A stretch of 32,173 nt of DNA from NCBI GenBank assembly GCA_000969725.1, contig JXSR01S027788.1; one strand, given 5' to 3'. This document shows, piece by piece, positions 30,383 to 32,173 of the stretch; within the stretch, counting starts at the first letter, position 1; each line of letters opens with the position of its first letter. The translations under genes were made by a program, and so were the position numbers. Under the pieces are notes generated by a model. That model saw only the letters and a list, made by a program, of their open reading frames with translations. It made no database searches and was not told where the DNA came from. This stretch comes from Ophiothrix spiculata. Its lineage: Eukaryota > Echinodermata > Ophiuroidea > Amphilepidida > Ophiotrichidae.

Positions 30383-30579
30383 TCAGAAAATATCAGGGCA
30401 GTGTGAATAGCTGCGATTCCAGTACTCCCCTTTGTACAACCATACGTCCTTGTCACCAGTAAGAGGATGTGTGCCTTGGCAGAACCACACGGGATGCCAT
30501 GTTTCTTTAAGTTTATGCCTCTGTTTCCGCACAGCTCTCTGCTTCTCTTCCAGCCGATGTTTCTCATCTGAGGCAGAAT
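30383..30579 (-). CDS. Oxysterol-binding protein-related protein, terminal coding exon
   Basis: Minus-strand exon from acceptor gaatctttgcag (AG at 30581-30580) to stop TGA (30385-30383). It encodes (D)SASDEKHRLEEKQRAVRK, then ETWHPVWFCQGTHPLTGD, then VWLYKGEYWNRSYSHCPDIF. The EKxRLEEKQR helix, the W-x-P-x-WF segment and the Y-x-G-x-YW...CPDIF ending are the C-terminus of the ORP/OSBPL sterol/phospholipid-transfer domain. These are cytosolic or contact-site lipid transfer proteins. The exon enters with two bases, so the preceding exon must donate one; the exon at 32043 does. The subfamily was not resolved. Adjacent downstream DNA holds a degenerate tandem repeat. Confidence 0.88.
30448..30542 (-). 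repeat. 95-bp perfect direct repeat, copy 1 (inside ORP terminal exon)
   Basis: Identical base for base to 32079-32173. The repeat reaches the window edge, so its true length is unknown. On the minus strand it encodes QRAVRKQ...THPLTGDK. Confidence 0.95.
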
Positions 30580-30749
30580 CTGCAAAGATTCAATAAAGCC
30601 ATTAAAAAGCTGACATTTCTATATAGTTATAGAGGATAAGCAAAATTTAAAAGTGGTCATGCGTTTTGAGTTGGGGAATTTTTCGGTGCATAAATTTGTA
30701 ACAAATTTTACATCGCGAAACATGTCTATTTTGCTTTGAAATTCAATAT

Positions 30750-31046
30750 TTCAAAAAGTATACTACCTACTTTAAGAAAAGTATACATTTTCTGAAAGGA
30801 AATTTCACAAGGATTCCAAAAATTAGGGTGTTTTTAAAGTAGGATGAGGTTAAGAGGGGTAGTGCAAAACAAACACAATTTTTTTTTGTGGAAAAAATGT
30901 CTGACTTTAGGTAATCATATATTTTTATTACCATACCCTATGTCCAAAAAGACATCATATTTGAGTTACTCAGCTCAAAAGCTTTCAAAAAATGTATACT
31001 TTTTGAAATGTATACTTTTTGATGATACCTGATATACTTTTTCAGT
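30750..31046. repeat. Inverted repeats of CAAAAAGTATAC
   Basis: TTTCAAAAAGTATACTA at 30750 and repeated GTATACTTTTTGAAATGTAT / GTATACTTTTTGATG at 30990-31022 are inverted copies, with AAAAGTATACATTTTCTG in between. It may be an old MITE in the ORP intron; exact ends are not fixed. Confidence 0.45.
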
Positions 31047-31758
31047 GTGTGAGGTTCTTTCGGGACACATTTATAATACATTATTTGTTTTAATTTTCAA
31101 GCCACTTCTTTATCATATTGTGACCTATTTATTAGTAATAATTGTTCAACTGTGTTAAAATGATAAGGAAATATACATATGCACATATTAAAACATGTAT
31201 TCAAGTTTTGGAGCGCCAATGATAAATCCACAAGTCCGCGATACTAGACAAAATACAACAGACGATATCACAATAATTCACTGGTTTCAAGAGGCAGGGA
31301 TGTTGATGTCAAAATGCAAAATTATGCTGCGAATTCCACTATTGTAATAAATGTTTTATCTTTTAAAGATTAAAAAAATGTGAAATATTAAAGGAATAGC
31401 CAATTTAGATCGTTTAAATAGAAGGTACCACTTCAGTTTTACATTTCTTGATTTTTTACATATCGGTACCTCGGCTCCCCCAAGCTCATTTTCGATAAAA
31501 ATTTGCATAATTTAAAAATGCAACATGCTATCATAAAAAAATTTGGTATCATTGTAAAGAGCTCATCAAAAGCTTCAATTTGATGGGTATTTTACCTAGG
31601 TAGGTAGGTGCTTTCAATTAAAAAAAATTGTAATAATGTGCAAAATCTCGTACAAATGCACTGGCTCAGATCCCCAACTCAAAACACATGGCCAAGTATC
31701 ATTGACTTAGTGTAATTCACTACTAGGATTATTTGTTACTCAAAGATGTGAATTTAGT

Positions 31759-31842
31759 CTGATTTGTTTGTGATTGTGAGAAAGGTTTGTGACAGGACCA
31801 CTGATTTGTTTGTGATTGTGAGAAAGGTTTGTGAGAGGACCA
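31759..31842. repeat. Two-copy 42-bp tandem repeat in the ORP intron
   Basis: CTGATTTGTTTGTGATTGTG...GGACCA at 31759-31800 is repeated at 31801-31842 with a single base difference (GACAGG versus GAGAGG). Confidence 0.95.
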
Positions 31843-32042
31843 CATTGCGATCAATGCAAACACTATCTTTGAATAACACAAAATCGGCAGACCTATTCAC
31901 ACAGTAGATTGGTATAAAGTAGCTTAACACAGTATAACTGCAGCAGATGCAGCATGTGCTATATTTGTGGCTCAGGCAGCGTTATCAGTGGTGTTGAAAG
32001 TATATACAGCCAGGATAATTGATAACTTGAGAAACAACTTAC

Positions 32043-32173
32043 CCACATCGCCGTTTTCTAGATGTCTGATGTCGGGTCCCTTGTCACCAGTAAGAGGATG
32101 TGTGCCTTGGCAGAACCACACGGGATGCCATGTTTCTTTAAGTTTATGCCTCTGTTTCCGCACAGCTCTCTGC
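32043..32173 (-). CDS. ORP/OSBPL penultimate exon fused to a copy of terminal-exon sequence (partial, runs off window)
   Basis: On the minus strand this reads QRAVRKQRHKLKE, then THPLTGDK, then directly GPDIRHLENGDV, followed by donor GTAAGT (GT at 32042-32041). GPDIRHLENGDV-D-SASDEKHRLEEKQR across the splice to 30579 is the normal ORP order (RPD-x-R-x-LE-x-GD...LEEKQR), so this is the true penultimate exon. The sequence before it, 32079-32173, is a base-for-base copy of 30448-30542 from the terminal exon, joined in the same reading frame. No acceptor is obvious at the join. The simplest reading is a tandem-duplication junction; an assembly misjoin is the main alternative. Confidence 0.75.
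32079..32173 (-). repeat. 95-bp perfect direct repeat, copy 2 (fused to penultimate ORP exon)
   Basis: Identity with 30448-30542 breaks exactly at 32078/30447, where this copy continues into GPDIRHLENGDV and the other into DVWLYKGEYW. Period between copies is 1631 bp. Confidence 0.95.

Noticed and set aside
1..32173. CRISPR array, bacterial operon, prophage or rRNA genes
   Set aside because: No regularly spaced identical repeats with unique spacers, no ribosome-binding-site-led gene strings, and no rRNA-like sequence; the window is clearly eukaryotic.

Overview
This is intron-rich, AT-rich animal nuclear DNA. Long introns with GT..AG borders, metazoan-type genes, tRNA-derived SINE heads, a LINE remnant and a very dense set of short inverted-repeat DNA transposons all point to a metazoan. 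A marine invertebrate is my best guess from the repeat style; the species cannot be named from the sequence. No prokaryotic operon, CRISPR array or viral genome was seen.

Left flank (1-5540): no convincing gene. It holds a tRNA-like SINE head, a 1.15-kb inverted-repeat element flanked by TAA, a 1.02-kb Tc1/mariner-type element (98-bp terminal repeats, TA duplication, decayed transposase inside), and a weak two-exon candidate on the minus strand pointing away from the next gene.

Centre (5541-15909, plus strand): a complete eight-coding-exon gene for the catalytic tRNA-splicing endonuclease subunit TSEN2/Sen2. The spliced reading frame is 1671 nt (556 aa). All exon phases join cleanly and the catalytic Tyr/His/Lys triad is present. 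A long acidic, Ser-rich linker carries a 10-residue tandem repeat and a SUMO-interaction-like motif. The introns are loaded with MITEs, a SINE, and a LINE fragment itself split by a MITE. The end of exon 6 with its splice donor is duplicated inside intron 6.

Right-centre (15910-30000): mostly intergenic or long-intron DNA with at least a dozen inverted-repeat elements. Several have readable target-site duplications (AAAT/ATTT, TAAA, TTAA, TA, and the 6-bp CCTATG and ATGCTA). One MITE sits inside another. Two isolated minus-strand exon candidates (18018-18092 and 19289-19443) are of unknown identity.

Right end (30383-32173, minus strand): the 3' end of an oxysterol-binding-protein-related (ORP/OSBPL) gene, with the terminal coding exon and the exon before it. 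The penultimate exon is fused in frame to a 95-bp perfect copy of part of the terminal exon. This is the structure expected at the junction of a tandem duplication of about 1.63 kb, or of an assembly error that looks like one.
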